From assembly GCA_002719955.1 (NCBI GenBank), contig PBFW01000005.1:79545-143544 (forward strand): a stretch of 64,000 nt of DNA, written 5' to 3'. Below the pieces are notes generated by a model that was not told where the DNA came from, ran no database searches, and saw nothing but the letters and a program-made list of their open reading frames with translations. The first letter of the stretch is position 1. The number at the start of each line of letters is the position of its first letter. This document shows, piece by piece, positions 25,100 to 33,929 of the stretch. A program made the translations under genes and the position numbers. The stretch comes from Deltaproteobacteria bacterium. GTDB taxonomy: Bacteria > Myxococcota_A > UBA9160 > UBA4427.

Positions 25100-26766
25100 C
25101 AGGCGTGTCCCAGCTGCGTCGGATGCTGGCCCGGACGTTCTTCGAGCGCGCTCGGGAGGCTCTCGCCATTCTCCGAGATCGCAACGCCGTTGACCAGGAC
25201 GTGGCGGATGCCCGAGGGCGAATCCGCCGTCAACCGATCCGAGTTGGCGGGAAAATCCCGAACGCGGCGGACCTTGCCCGGACCGACCTCCTTCGGATCG
25301 AAGACGCAGACGTCGGCGTGTGCGCCCTCGCGCAGCACCCCGCGATCCTCGAATCGGAAAATGCCCGCGGGCTCACCCGTCAGCTTGTGCACCGCCTTCT
25401 CGATCGGGATCACCTCGCGCTCCCGCACCCAGTTTCCGAGTAGATCCGTCGGCAGCGGCGCGTCGCATAGCATCCCGACATGCGCGCCCGCATCCGATAG
25501 CCCCATGGCCATCTGTTCCTGCTGGAGCAGGTGGGCGATCCCGTCCTCATCATCGTTCGCCTGGATGTAGCGGAAGCGGGTCTCGAGGTTTTCTTCGAGG
25601 GAGAGGGCGACCATCGCGTCGAAGGGGTGCTCCCCGCGATCCTTGGCGATTTCGACGAGGCTCCGATCGATCAGATCGGTGTGGATTTCCGATTCCGCCA
25701 ACTCGAAGTTCTCCCAGCGCGTCGGCAGCGGCGTATCCTTCAATTCCTCGATCGCCCGTTTGCGCCACTCCACATCGCGGTAGCGCTCCCAGCGCTTTTC
25801 CGGGGCCTCCGCGTAGAGCGCGGCGAAACAATCCGCAGAATCGAAGACAAAGGGCGCTTTGAGCTGATTCTGAAGGGTGATCTTGCGAACCGAAATCTGT
25901 GGCCAGACCTGTGAGCCGCCCTTCTCGAGTTCCCTGTGATGGACGTCCACCGCGTGCTGCCAGAGTCCGGGGATGGCAAGCAGCGCGGTATACGTGAGCG
26001 GAACACCGATCCGGCGCTGGAAGGCGTAGACCTCGTCGTAGGTGAAATTCCCGCCGAGCGTCGTTCCCACGACGCCTCGTCCGAGTTTCGTCAACTCGCC
26101 CGCCATCGTTTCGAACTCGGAGAAGTCGCCCACGCGGCTGCAGACGGGTTTGCCCCCGATTCCCACATGGGTCGGAGCGAAACTCGTCGCCAGGCCGACG
26201 GCACCCGCCTCCATCGCCTCGCGAACCGATTGACTCATCGCCGCCACTTCGGCCTCGGTCGCCGCCCGTCCGTAGGCCGCCTCCGCTCCCAAGTGATAGA
26301 GCCGCAGCGCGGTATGCCCGATATAGGCGGTGTAGTTGAGCAGCGTTCCGCGTTTTTCGACCGATGCCAGGTATTCCGGGAAGGTCTCGAAATCCCAGGG
26401 AATCCCCTCCATCAGCGAAGCGGGGTCCATGTCTTCGACCTTCTCGAGCGTGAGCGCAAGGTTCTCACGATCCCCCTCCCGGGTCGGTGCGAGCGAGAAT
26501 CCGCAATTGCCCGCCACGACGGTCGTGACGCCATGGAAACAGGAGGGGGTGAGCGCGGGATCCCAGAAGACCTGCGCGTCGTAATGCGTGTGGATATCGA
26601 TGAAGCCGGGCGCGACGATGGCACCGCTCGCGTCGAGTTCCCGATCTCCCGAGAGCCCCGAGCCGATCGCGGCCACGCGACCGTCCTTGACGAGGAGATC
26701 GGCCTCGACACCCGGGGCGCCGGTTCCATCGAGGACGGTCCCTCCGCGAATCACGATCGACGACAT
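25099..26766 (-). CDS. N-acyl-D-amino-acid deacylase-like amidohydrolase
   Basis: 555 residues of the amidohydrolase-3/D-aminoacylase family. The N-terminal small beta domain leads into GFIDIHTHYD (metal ligands His59 and His61), then VVAGNCGFS, with the family Cys. Further features are FAPTHVGIGGKPV, SDAGAHVG near residue 425 (metal Asp) and the C-terminal VRHVLVNGVAISENG. Family members hydrolyse N-acyl-D-amino acids or related cyclic amides. It is the first gene of the D-aminoacylase -> BKACE -> CPBP protease operon. Confidence 0.9.
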   Translation of the reverse strand: MSSIVIRGGTVLDGTGAPGVEADLLVKDGRVAAIGSGLSGDRELDASGAIVAPGFIDIHTHYDAQVFWDPALTPSCFHGVTTVVAGNCGFSLAPTREGDRENLALTLEKVEDMDPASLMEGIPWDFETFPEYLASVEKRGTLLNYTAYIGHTALRLYHLGAEAAYGRAATEAEVAAMSQSVREAMEAGAVGLATSFAPTHVGIGGKPVCSRVGDFSEFETMAGELTKLGRGVVGTTLGGNFTYDEVYAFQRRIGVPLTYTALLAIPGLWQHAVDVHHRELEKGGSQVWPQISVRKITLQNQLKAPFVFDSADCFAALYAEAPEKRWERYRDVEWRKRAIEELKDTPLPTRWENFELAESEIHTDLIDRSLVEIAKDRGEHPFDAMVALSLEENLETRFRYIQANDDEDGIAHLLQQEQMAMGLSDAGAHVGMLCDAPLPTDLLGNWVREREVIPIEKAVHKLTGEPAGIFRFEDRGVLREGAHADVCVFDPKEVGPGKVRRVRDFPANSDRLTADSPSGIRHVLVNGVAISENGESLPSALEERPGQHPTQLGHA

Positions 26767-27039
26767 GGCTGCATTCCTTTCTCGAGCCCCTGAGTTCGAA
26801 GAGCCCTCGTGGTGCTCGGAGCACGCGCCGCTCGCGAGCCTGGACGCGGGGGATGCGGGAACTCATTTCGCCCGCACAGGGAGCATCGCAACCCGGACGA
26901 TCCCCTGCCAGCGCAGATTCACATCCCGTGCCGGCAGTTCCGCGGCAACTCGATCGGTCGGTGGGGCTATGCTCGGCGGCGGCGCCACCGTTTCGGGTCG
27001 AGAGTCGGGTCGGTGATCACGAAGAGGGGAAGCGCGAGA

Positions 27040-27876
27040 ATGGGTGAAGCGGAATCAAAACGACCGGTGGCGTTCGTCACCGGTGCGAGCCGAGGCATCG
27101 GTCGTGCGAGCGCGCTTCGGCTCGCCGAGGCCGGCTTCGATCTGGTGTTGACCGGCCGAAGCGTCAGCCAGCCCGTCGATCATGGTGGACACGCCCTGCG
27201 TGGAAGTCTGCGAGAGGTCGAAAAGGAATCGGCCGCCCATGGGGCTGCGGCGGTCTGTGCGAGTCTCGATCTGCTCGATCCGGCTTCGATCCGGGCCGCC
27301 GTCGCCTCGGGTCTGGAGCGCTTCGGTCGCATCGATGCCGTCGTGCACTCCGCGACGCATATCGCTGACGGCAACGCGGATGACGTGCTCGCCCTGAAGC
27401 TCGATGCGCTCGACGAGAGCTTGCGGGCGAACGTCGTGGGCTCGACCTGCTTGATGCAGGCGGTTCTGCCCAAGATGATCGAACGGGGTGCGGGTGTCTG
27501 GATTTCGCTCGTGAGCGGCGCAGCCGTTCTCGACCCGCCCCATCGCGCCAGCGAGGGCGGCTGGGGCTTTCTCTACGGCTCCCAGAAGGCCGCGCTCTTC
27601 CGGCTCGCCGGCGTCGTCAACAGCGAGGTCGGCGATCGCGGCATACGGGCGTACAACCTGCAGCCGGGCATCGTCTCGACAGAAGTCCTGCGAAAGAGTT
27701 TCGTGAGCGATGGGCCCCTCGAAGAGGTGTGGGGGGTGGCGCCGCCCGAGATTCCGGCTGCCGTCATCGAGTGGCTCATCACGCAGGATCTCGAAGGCGC
27801 GCGCCTCGGCCGGGGCGTCGTCGCACAGAAACTCTGCGCCGAACTCGGCCTCGTCGAGGGCTGGCATTTCGAATGA
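27040..27876 (+). CDS. Short-chain dehydrogenase/reductase
   Basis: About 278 residues from ATG 27040, preceded by AGAGGGGAAG. The dinucleotide site is VTGASRGIGRA; the catalytic set is Ser in ISLVSGAA plus YGSQK (Tyr and Lys). The segment VVHSATH replaces the usual NNAG. A roughly 15-residue insertion separates the catalytic Ser and Tyr. Substrate unknown. The frame is open further upstream but without SDR features. Confidence 0.88.
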   Translation: MGEAESKRPVAFVTGASRGIGRASALRLAEAGFDLVLTGRSVSQPVDHGGHALRGSLREVEKESAAHGAAAVCASLDLLDPASIRAAVASGLERFGRIDAVVHSATHIADGNADDVLALKLDALDESLRANVVGSTCLMQAVLPKMIERGAGVWISLVSGAAVLDPPHRASEGGWGFLYGSQKAALFRLAGVVNSEVGDRGIRAYNLQPGIVSTEVLRKSFVSDGPLEEVWGVAPPEIPAAVIEWLITQDLEGARLGRGVVAQKLCAELGLVEGWHFE

Positions 27877-27929
27877 GGTCCGGTCGGGTCCGGCGCCTCG
27901 CATCGTTCCTCCCGCCCCATACCACGCCC

Positions 27930-29147
27930 TCAGTCCTCGGGGAGCACGACCTTCGGCAGGGGATGTCGATAGAGCCCCGCCGCATTCTCGCTGCACAGCA
28001 TCCGGAGTTCGTTCTTCGGGAGGTCACCCCAGACTTCGCGGATGACGCGCTGGCTATTGGGCCAGGTCCCGTCGCCATGGGGGTAGTCGGATTCGAAGAG
28101 GATATTTTCGATGCCGATGCGGTGACGCGTGCTGATCGTGCCCGGATCATCGAGGGTGCAGAACCAGAAATTGCGCTTGAGCACATCCGCCGGCCGCTCC
28201 TCCCATCCCAGCCCGTATCCGGATCGGTCGATGATATTGTCGAGCCGGTCCATCAGCATCGCAACCCAGCCGATCCCGCCCTCCGACATGGCGATCTTCA
28301 GGTTCGGGTGCTTGACCGGATATTCGGACCAGAGCCATTCGGCACAGGCCGCGAGCGAGAGCTGGCCGAACATCGTCGAACCGAGCTGGACCGCGGGCGA
28401 ATTCTCCGGCAGGTCATAGAGACCGGAGCTCCCGACATGGAGAGAGATCACCGTGTCCGTGTCGGCGCAGGCTTGAACGATCGGATCCCAATGAGCGCGG
28501 TCCCAGAGGTTCGGCATGCCAACGGCGTGCGGGCGTTCCGGGAAAGTCACAGAAACGAAACCGCGCTCGGCGTTTCGGTGGATCTCCTCGACCGCCCATT
28601 CGGGGTTCTGGAGATAGGTGACGCCACAGGGAATGATCCGCTCTGGATGCGGATTGCACCATTCCTCGTAGATCCAATCGTTCCAGGCGCGAATACAGGC
28701 GCGACCGACCTCCTTGTCCTTGGCGTTGGCGAAGATGCGGCCACAGAATCCCGTGATCTGAGAGGGGAAATTCATCTGGGCCCAGATGCCGCCGAGATCC
28801 ATGTCGCTGATGCGCGCGTCGATGTCGTAACAGCCCGGGCGCATCTGCTCGAAGCGAAAGGGTTCGAGTCGAACACTCTCGGGTCGACGTCCCGCCACTG
28901 CGTTCATGCCGACCTGCGTGAAGAATTCGCCTTCGAATTGCCAGACTTCATGGCCCTCGGAGGTCTCGATGATCTTGGGGCCGCGATCGCGCAGCTTCGC
29001 CGGGAGATAGCGCTCGAAGAGCCAGGGCGGTTCGACCACGTGGTCATCGACCGAGATGATCGTGTATTGGACCTCGCTCGGTTCGGGCTCGGGGAGAAAA
29101 AGCTCGGGGTCGAGCGCCGCGGCGGTCATGTCGGAACTCCGTTTCAT
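27930..29147 (-). CDS. ACMSD-type metal-dependent amidohydrolase
   Basis: 405 residues of the amidohydrolase-2 family, TIM-barrel metal hydrolases or decarboxylases related to aminocarboxymuconate-semialdehyde decarboxylase. Signature features are SVDDHVVEPPWLFERYLP near residue 35 (where the family has DxHxxEP), VISLHVGSSG near residue 235 (metal His), and NILFESDYPHGDGTW near residue 345 (Asp-His pair). Proteins of this type are common in aromatic and steroid degradation regions, but the substrate is unknown. Divergent from an SDR gene with 106 bases between starts. Confidence 0.88.
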   Translation of the reverse strand: MKRSSDMTAAALDPELFLPEPEPSEVQYTIISVDDHVVEPPWLFERYLPAKLRDRGPKIIETSEGHEVWQFEGEFFTQVGMNAVAGRRPESVRLEPFRFEQMRPGCYDIDARISDMDLGGIWAQMNFPSQITGFCGRIFANAKDKEVGRACIRAWNDWIYEEWCNPHPERIIPCGVTYLQNPEWAVEEIHRNAERGFVSVTFPERPHAVGMPNLWDRAHWDPIVQACADTDTVISLHVGSSGLYDLPENSPAVQLGSTMFGQLSLAACAEWLWSEYPVKHPNLKIAMSEGGIGWVAMLMDRLDNIIDRSGYGLGWEERPADVLKRNFWFCTLDDPGTISTRHRIGIENILFESDYPHGDGTWPNSQRVIREVWGDLPKNELRMLCSENAAGLYRHPLPKVVLPED

Positions 29148-29253
29148 TGCGATCTGCCTTGCATCCCGCCTCGGGGATCACGCTGGGAATCGGAACACGA
29201 TATAAAAGACGGGGGCCTTTGGCTGCCGCCGCCGACATGCGAGAATGCGACCC

Positions 29254-30219
29254 ATGGCCAAACTCAGATTCGACGACAGGGTGGCGATCGTGACCGGGGC
29301 AGGCGGAGGACTGGGGCGCGAATACGCCCGGCTCCTGGCCTCCCGCGGCGCCAGGGTCCTGGTGAACGACTACGGGGGGGATACCCGAGGCCGTGGGCGC
29401 TCAGAAGAGCCGGCGGCGGCGGTCGCGAAGGAAATCGAGGCCGCGGGTGGCGTCGCGGCCTCGAATGCCGAGTCGGTCGCGGAATCCGCGGGTGGGTCAG
29501 CGATCGTCCAGGACGCGTTCGATCGCTGGGGCCGTGTCGACATCGTCGTTCATAATGCTGGGATCGGCGCTGGGACTGGGGCCTTCGAGGATCTGCGGGA
29601 CGAAGAGATCCACGCCGTCATCGGAACCCACCTCTTCGGTGCCTTCCACGTGCTTCGACCCGCCTGGCGCATCATGAAGGCGCAGGGCTATGGCCGGGTC
29701 GTGAATACCTCCTCGTCCACGGCCCTCGGTGTCGATGGCAGCTTCGATTACCCCTCGGCCAAGGCCGGATTGATCGGCCTCTCGCGATCGCTCGCTGTCG
29801 ACGGCAAGAATCACGGCATCAAGGTCAACGTGATCATGCCGCTGGCCTATACGCGCATGGCCGCAGGCGTGCGGAACCGCGCCGTGCGTGAATGGATGGA
29901 AGGGACCTTTCCACCGCGCAAGGTCGCCGCGCTCGTCGCCTACCTTTGCCACGAGGAAGTGCCCGTGACCGGTGATGTCTTCTCGGTTGGGGGCGGCCGC
30001 GCCGCCCGCATCACGACCAGCGTCTATCCCGGATTCAAGGAGGACGAGCCCTCCCTCGAGTCGGTCCGCGACCACTGGCAGGAGGTGATGGCGGGAGGGG
30101 ATCCGCTGATCGCCCTCGACGGCGCCGTGGACGCCGCGCTGATGGACGACGGATACGCCGCCATCGATGGCGCGTCGCTCCGGGAATCCCCGCCCGGGGG
30201 CGAGGGTTCGTCGATCTAG
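29254..30219 (+). CDS. SDR oxidoreductase, multifunctional-enzyme type 2-like
   Basis: About 321 residues from ATG 29254. It has VTGAGGGLGREYA and VLVNDYGGD, as in the dehydrogenase domain of peroxisomal multifunctional enzyme 2 (HSD17B4/Fox2), VVHNAGI, catalytic NTSSSTAL and YPSAK, and a C-terminal extension (GGGRAARITTSVYPGFK ... SVRDHWQEVM). The MFE-2 resemblance suggests a 3-hydroxyacyl-CoA or hydroxysteroid-type substrate, by inference. A perfect 12-bp palindrome (GGGAAGCTTCCC, 30219-30230) overlaps the last base of its stop codon. Confidence 0.88.
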   Translation: MAKLRFDDRVAIVTGAGGGLGREYARLLASRGARVLVNDYGGDTRGRGRSEEPAAAVAKEIEAAGGVAASNAESVAESAGGSAIVQDAFDRWGRVDIVVHNAGIGAGTGAFEDLRDEEIHAVIGTHLFGAFHVLRPAWRIMKAQGYGRVVNTSSSTALGVDGSFDYPSAKAGLIGLSRSLAVDGKNHGIKVNVIMPLAYTRMAAGVRNRAVREWMEGTFPPRKVAALVAYLCHEEVPVTGDVFSVGGGRAARITTSVYPGFKEDEPSLESVRDHWQEVMAGGDPLIALDGAVDAALMDDGYAAIDGASLRESPPGGEGSSI

Positions 30220-30252
30220 GGAAGCTTCCCCGCGCCGAGGGTCCCTTCCGAC

Positions 30253-31275
30253 TCAGCCGCCCTGCAGTTTTTCGATCACCGCGCGTGAGGCGGCGTCGTT
30301 CTTCGGGTCCTTCGGGACTGGGAAGAGAATCCGCTCCGCCACGTCGTCGTATTCCTCGAGCAGGATCTCCGCGATTTCATCGTAGGTGCCCGCCGGGACG
30401 AAGGTCCGCAGGATTTCATCGGTCACCAGATCGTTCATCTCGGCCCATTTCCCTTCGCGGGTGTATTGGCGAAGCTTCTCCCCCACGTCGCGCCAGCCGT
30501 GGTATTCGAGTGCGGGCCAGTAGGCCGGCGTGCTCAGCGTGAAGACCAGCGCCTCCCGCGCGGCCTGCATTTCGGCCTCGACCTCCTTCGCGTTCGCGCC
30601 GGTGGCGATCATCGGGCCGGCTGTGAGTTCGATGCGCAGATTCCGCCCCGCTTCCCGGGTGCCCTCTTCGAGGCGCGGCCGCGTCACCTCTCGCAGATAA
30701 CGGGCCTCGCTATTGGTCGGATGGGTCTGCAGCGCGTCACCCACCTTGCCGACGGCCCGGGTCATCAGCGGTCCGACCGCTCCCATCAGGATCGAAGGGG
30801 CTCCACACTCGAGTGGGCCCGGATTGAAGAAGGGCTGCATGCGATTGAGGCGGTAGGACTCGCTCTCGAAATCCAGCGGCGCGTTGTTCTGGAACGTGTC
30901 GAAGCAGGCGCGCACCGCGCCGACATAATCCGTCAGGCGTGCCGCCGGCGCGCTCCAGGGCATGCCGAAGCGGCCGATGATATTGCCCTTCACCTGGGTG
31001 CCGAGCCCCAGCTGGAAACGCCCCCCCGAATAATCCTGGAGATCCCAGGCCCCCTGTGCCGCGAGCATAGGGCTTCGGGCAAAAGCGACTAACACACCCT
31101 GACTCACGCGCAGCGTCGAGGTCGCCCCGAGCGCGGCCATCGACGAGAGCATGCCATCGTGAACCGCCTCCGCCACCGAGAGAGTGTCGTAACCCAGGGA
31201 TTCGACCCGTTTCGCGTGAGGGATGATTTCGCGCAGGGGGACGTTTGCGCCCATCGTGGCCGTGACCTTCAACAT
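30253..31275 (-). CDS. LLM-class F420-dependent oxidoreductase
   Basis: About 340 residues from ATG 31275. It is a luciferase-like TIM barrel: GANVPLREI start, YDTLSVAEAVHDG, FQLGLGTQVKGNIIGRFG and VGKVGDALQTHPTNSEARYL. The pattern matches the F420-dependent subgroup found in actinobacteria and environmental bacteria (the MSMEG_2256-like set). The frame is open 40 codons upstream without homology-type sequence. It is divergent from another LLM gene with 187 bases between starts. Confidence 0.88.
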   Translation of the reverse strand: MLKVTATMGANVPLREIIPHAKRVESLGYDTLSVAEAVHDGMLSSMAALGATSTLRVSQGVLVAFARSPMLAAQGAWDLQDYSGGRFQLGLGTQVKGNIIGRFGMPWSAPAARLTDYVGAVRACFDTFQNNAPLDFESESYRLNRMQPFFNPGPLECGAPSILMGAVGPLMTRAVGKVGDALQTHPTNSEARYLREVTRPRLEEGTREAGRNLRIELTAGPMIATGANAKEVEAEMQAAREALVFTLSTPAYWPALEYHGWRDVGEKLRQYTREGKWAEMNDLVTDEILRTFVPAGTYDEIAEILLEEYDDVAERILFPVPKDPKNDAASRAVIEKLQGG

Positions 31276-31462
31276 CGTTGCCGACTCCTTTGGATCTTCG
31301 GGCGTGACGCGAGATCGCTTCGCCCACTGCAGGGCGTTCAAGAGTAGGCGTCCGCGTGGGGAATCGCCGGTCGCTCGCTCGAGCGAAGTCTTCAATCAAC
31401 GCTCGTTTCCTGTTCTCGAGCGCCGTATGCTCCGGCCACCCGATTCCAGGAGACTCGAATCC

Positions 31463-32449
31463 TTGCCCACCGCCCTGCGCCTCAACATGACCGGCCATTC
31501 CGATGAACCGAGCCTTGAATCCGCGCGCTATCGCGCCGCGATCGAGATGGCGGGATTCGCCGAGGAGAACGGATTCGGGGTCATCAGCGTCGAGGAGCAT
31601 CACGTCGCCGAAAACGGCTGGCTGCCCTCACCGCTCACCCTCGCGGGCGCGATCATCGGGCGCACCGAATCGATTGCCGTCAGCTGCGCCGCGCTCCTGA
31701 TCACGCTCTATGAGCCCGTGCGACTCGCAGAGGATATCGCCGTCCTCGATCTCGCGAGTGGTGGGCGCTTCAGCTTCGTCGCCGGACTCGGCTATCGACC
31801 GAAGGAATACGCCGCCCTCGACAAGAATTGGGAGGCCCGGGGCAAGCAGATGGATCACACGATCGAGACCTTGCTCAAGGCCTGGAGCGGCGAGCGCTTC
31901 GAATATAACGGTCACGATATCCGCGTGACCCCGGTTCCGGTCTCGAAACCCCACCCGCCCTTCGCGATCGGTGGGATGAGCCGGGCGGCCGCCCGTCGGG
32001 CGGCGCGATTTGGCTTGCCCTTCTATCTGCCGATGGATATGCCCGAGTTGGCGGAACTCTACCGCTCCGAGCTCGAACGTCTCGGGAAGCAGGGAGTCGT
32101 GACCCAGCCCGCCGAGGGAAATTCGATGATCTTCCTCGACGAGGATCCCGAGCGCGCCTGGCACGAACTCGCGCCCTATTTTCTTCGCGAGGGCCAGGAA
32201 TATTCCGATTGGAAGCGGGAAGGCGTCCCACGACCGGGTGAACAACCCGTCGTGGGAATCGACGATCTGAGAAGCCAGAAACGCTACGAGATTCTCACGC
32301 CCGCCGAATGCGTCGCGCGAATCCGGGCGAGCGGTCCGGATTCCACGGTCTGCCTCCATCCGCTCTGCGGTGGGATCCCGATCGATCGTGCCTGGCAGGG
32401 ACTCGAGCTCTACAAGAACAGGGTCCTCCCGGCCCTCCCCGCCGCCTAG
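31463..32449 (+). CDS. LLM-class flavin-dependent oxidoreductase (TTG start)
   Basis: About 328 residues. I chose TTG 31463 because AGGAGA (31448-31453) lies nine bases before it and the sequence LPTALRLNMTG fits the first beta strand of the family; ATG 31487 would remove it. Family features are FGVISVEEHHVAENGWLPSP, LAEDIAVLDLASGGRF and GLGYRPKEYAALD, then the C-terminal PLCGGIPIDRAWQGLELY. Such proteins use FMN or F420 for monooxygenation or hydride transfer; the substrate is unknown. A carboxymuconolactone-decarboxylase-family gene follows after 89 bases. Confidence 0.88.
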   Translation: MPTALRLNMTGHSDEPSLESARYRAAIEMAGFAEENGFGVISVEEHHVAENGWLPSPLTLAGAIIGRTESIAVSCAALLITLYEPVRLAEDIAVLDLASGGRFSFVAGLGYRPKEYAALDKNWEARGKQMDHTIETLLKAWSGERFEYNGHDIRVTPVPVSKPHPPFAIGGMSRAAARRAARFGLPFYLPMDMPELAELYRSELERLGKQGVVTQPAEGNSMIFLDEDPERAWHELAPYFLREGQEYSDWKREGVPRPGEQPVVGIDDLRSQKRYEILTPAECVARIRASGPDSTVCLHPLCGGIPIDRAWQGLELYKNRVLPALPAA

Positions 32450-32538
32450 TCGGATCCGTCAGGACGGAAGAGGGATCCACGCAGCGCGAGAGAGGCGCTG
32501 AAGGCCGTCTATCCCAACCCCCTACCGAGGAAGACACG

Positions 32539-32892
32539 ATGAACGAAGAAGAACGAGAACAGATGATCGGACAGATCGCAGAACTCCTTCCCCTGCCCAA
32601 GGAGATCGAGAAAGAATTCGCGACACTCACGGCGGACACCGTAATGGGGGCGCTCTGGTCCCGAACGGGCATCGCCTCTCGCGAGCGCAGCATGATCACG
32701 ATTGCCGCTCTCACGGCGTTGGAGCGTCCCCACGAACTCGAAATCCATCTGGGACTCGGCCTCGACAATGGCCTGAGTCGGGAAGAGATCTGCGAAGTGA
32801 TCATGCATATGGCCGTCTACGGCGGGTGGCCGGTGGCGGTCGAGGGCATGCGCGCGGCGAAAAAGGTCTTCGAAGCCCGCGACGCCAGCTGA
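32539..32892 (+). CDS. Carboxymuconolactone decarboxylase-family protein
   Basis: 117 residues from ATG 32539, preceded by GAGGAAG. It is the all-helical CMD fold: WSRTGIASRERSMITIAALTAL then LEIHLGLGLDNGLSREEICEVIMHMAVYGGWPVAVEGM. It lacks the CxxCxxxH redox motif of AhpD, so it belongs with the gamma-CMD-like subgroup, where a His and Glu act in lactone or decarboxylation chemistry. Its place among LLM oxidoreductases suggests a catabolic role. Confidence 0.88.
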   Translation: MNEEEREQMIGQIAELLPLPKEIEKEFATLTADTVMGALWSRTGIASRERSMITIAALTALERPHELEIHLGLGLDNGLSREEICEVIMHMAVYGGWPVAVEGMRAAKKVFEARDAS

Positions 32893-33000
32893 AAAGAGCT
32901 GCCGGACGTCGTGCGCGCAGGGTCTCGACCGAATCGATCCGGGACCGGAGGATGCGAAGCGGGTGTCACGGGGCCTCTTCCGGTCGCCCGCCACGATCCC

Positions 33001-33867
33001 TCAGGCGCTGAGAAAGCGCGAGGCGAAGAGGTCGATGGCCTTCTTCTTGGCCTCGAGACCGTCGAAGGCCCGATCGTGATAACCCCAGGCCATGCCCATC
33101 GTGGCGGTGACGCCGCGTGAGGCGAGGTCCTGGTAGAGGTCCTCCGAGGGTTCGGCATTCGGGATCACGAAGATCTCGAAACGCTCCGCACCCGCCGGGT
33201 CCCGCTTCCCCCGATCCGCCAATCGCCTCGCCAGATCTGCGAGCAGGGCATGCACCTCTGGGAGCTCGTAATTCATGCCGAGCCAGCCATCCTGTGCCAC
33301 CGCGCGGTCGAGGGCCGCTGCACTCTTGCCACCCACCCAGATCGGAATCGGGCCGGCGGGCTTCGGCGCCACACCCGTTGGCGGAAAATCGAAAAATTCC
33401 CCGTGGAATTCGACTTCCTCTTCGGTCCAGAAGCGCCGGATGATCTCGAGCATCTCGTCCATTCGGCGTCCCCGCCCGCGGACCGGGTGGCCTAGCAGGG
33501 CGATCTCCTCGGTCAGCCATCCCGCGCCGACCCCGAAGCGGAATCGGCCGGGACAGAGCAGGTCGAGCGTCGCCACCTGGTTCGCCACCGAGAAGGGCTC
33601 GCGCAAGGGGAGCACATAGACGTAGGTCATCACCTCGAGCGTCTTCGTCGAGGCGAGCACGGTGGCCGCCGTCACGAGGGGGTCCGGAAAATCAGAGCGA
33701 TGGTCGAAGGGCGCCGGACCACCCGAGGGATGCTGGGCGTCGAATTGCAGCGGCACCGCGACGTGATCGGCCAGCGCCATCCCGCGAAAGCCCGCGGCCT
33801 CGGCCATGCGCGCGACCTCGATCGTCTGGTGAGGATCCTCATCGATATAGCTGAGCCAGAAATCCAC
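33001..33867 (-). CDS. LLM-class F420-dependent oxidoreductase (GTG start)
   Basis: About 288 residues. The start is GTG 33867, decided by a strong AGGAGGAGG (33880-33872) four bases upstream; the ATG at 33894 lies before that ribosome-binding site. Features are ADHVAVP, VMTYVYVLPLREPFSVANQVATLDLLCPGRFRFGVGAGW and the PIPIWVGGKSAAALDRA strand, typical of TIGR03619-like F420-dependent enzymes. It is the third LLM protein in under 4 kb. Confidence 0.9.
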   Translation of the reverse strand: MDFWLSYIDEDPHQTIEVARMAEAAGFRGMALADHVAVPLQFDAQHPSGGPAPFDHRSDFPDPLVTAATVLASTKTLEVMTYVYVLPLREPFSVANQVATLDLLCPGRFRFGVGAGWLTEEIALLGHPVRGRGRRMDEMLEIIRRFWTEEEVEFHGEFFDFPPTGVAPKPAGPIPIWVGGKSAAALDRAVAQDGWLGMNYELPEVHALLADLARRLADRGKRDPAGAERFEIFVIPNAEPSEDLYQDLASRGVTATMGMAWGYHDRAFDGLEAKKKAIDLFASRFLSA

Positions 33868-33929
33868 GGGGCCTCCTCCTGAGTTCAAATGCATCGCCCG
33901 TGCTGGCGCCGGCGGGGTATCGTGTCGTC

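Noticed and set aside
30219..30230. GGGAAGCTTCCC palindrome at the end of an SDR gene as a terminator
   Set aside because: It has no loop and no T run, so it cannot form a usual hairpin terminator; possibly chance.
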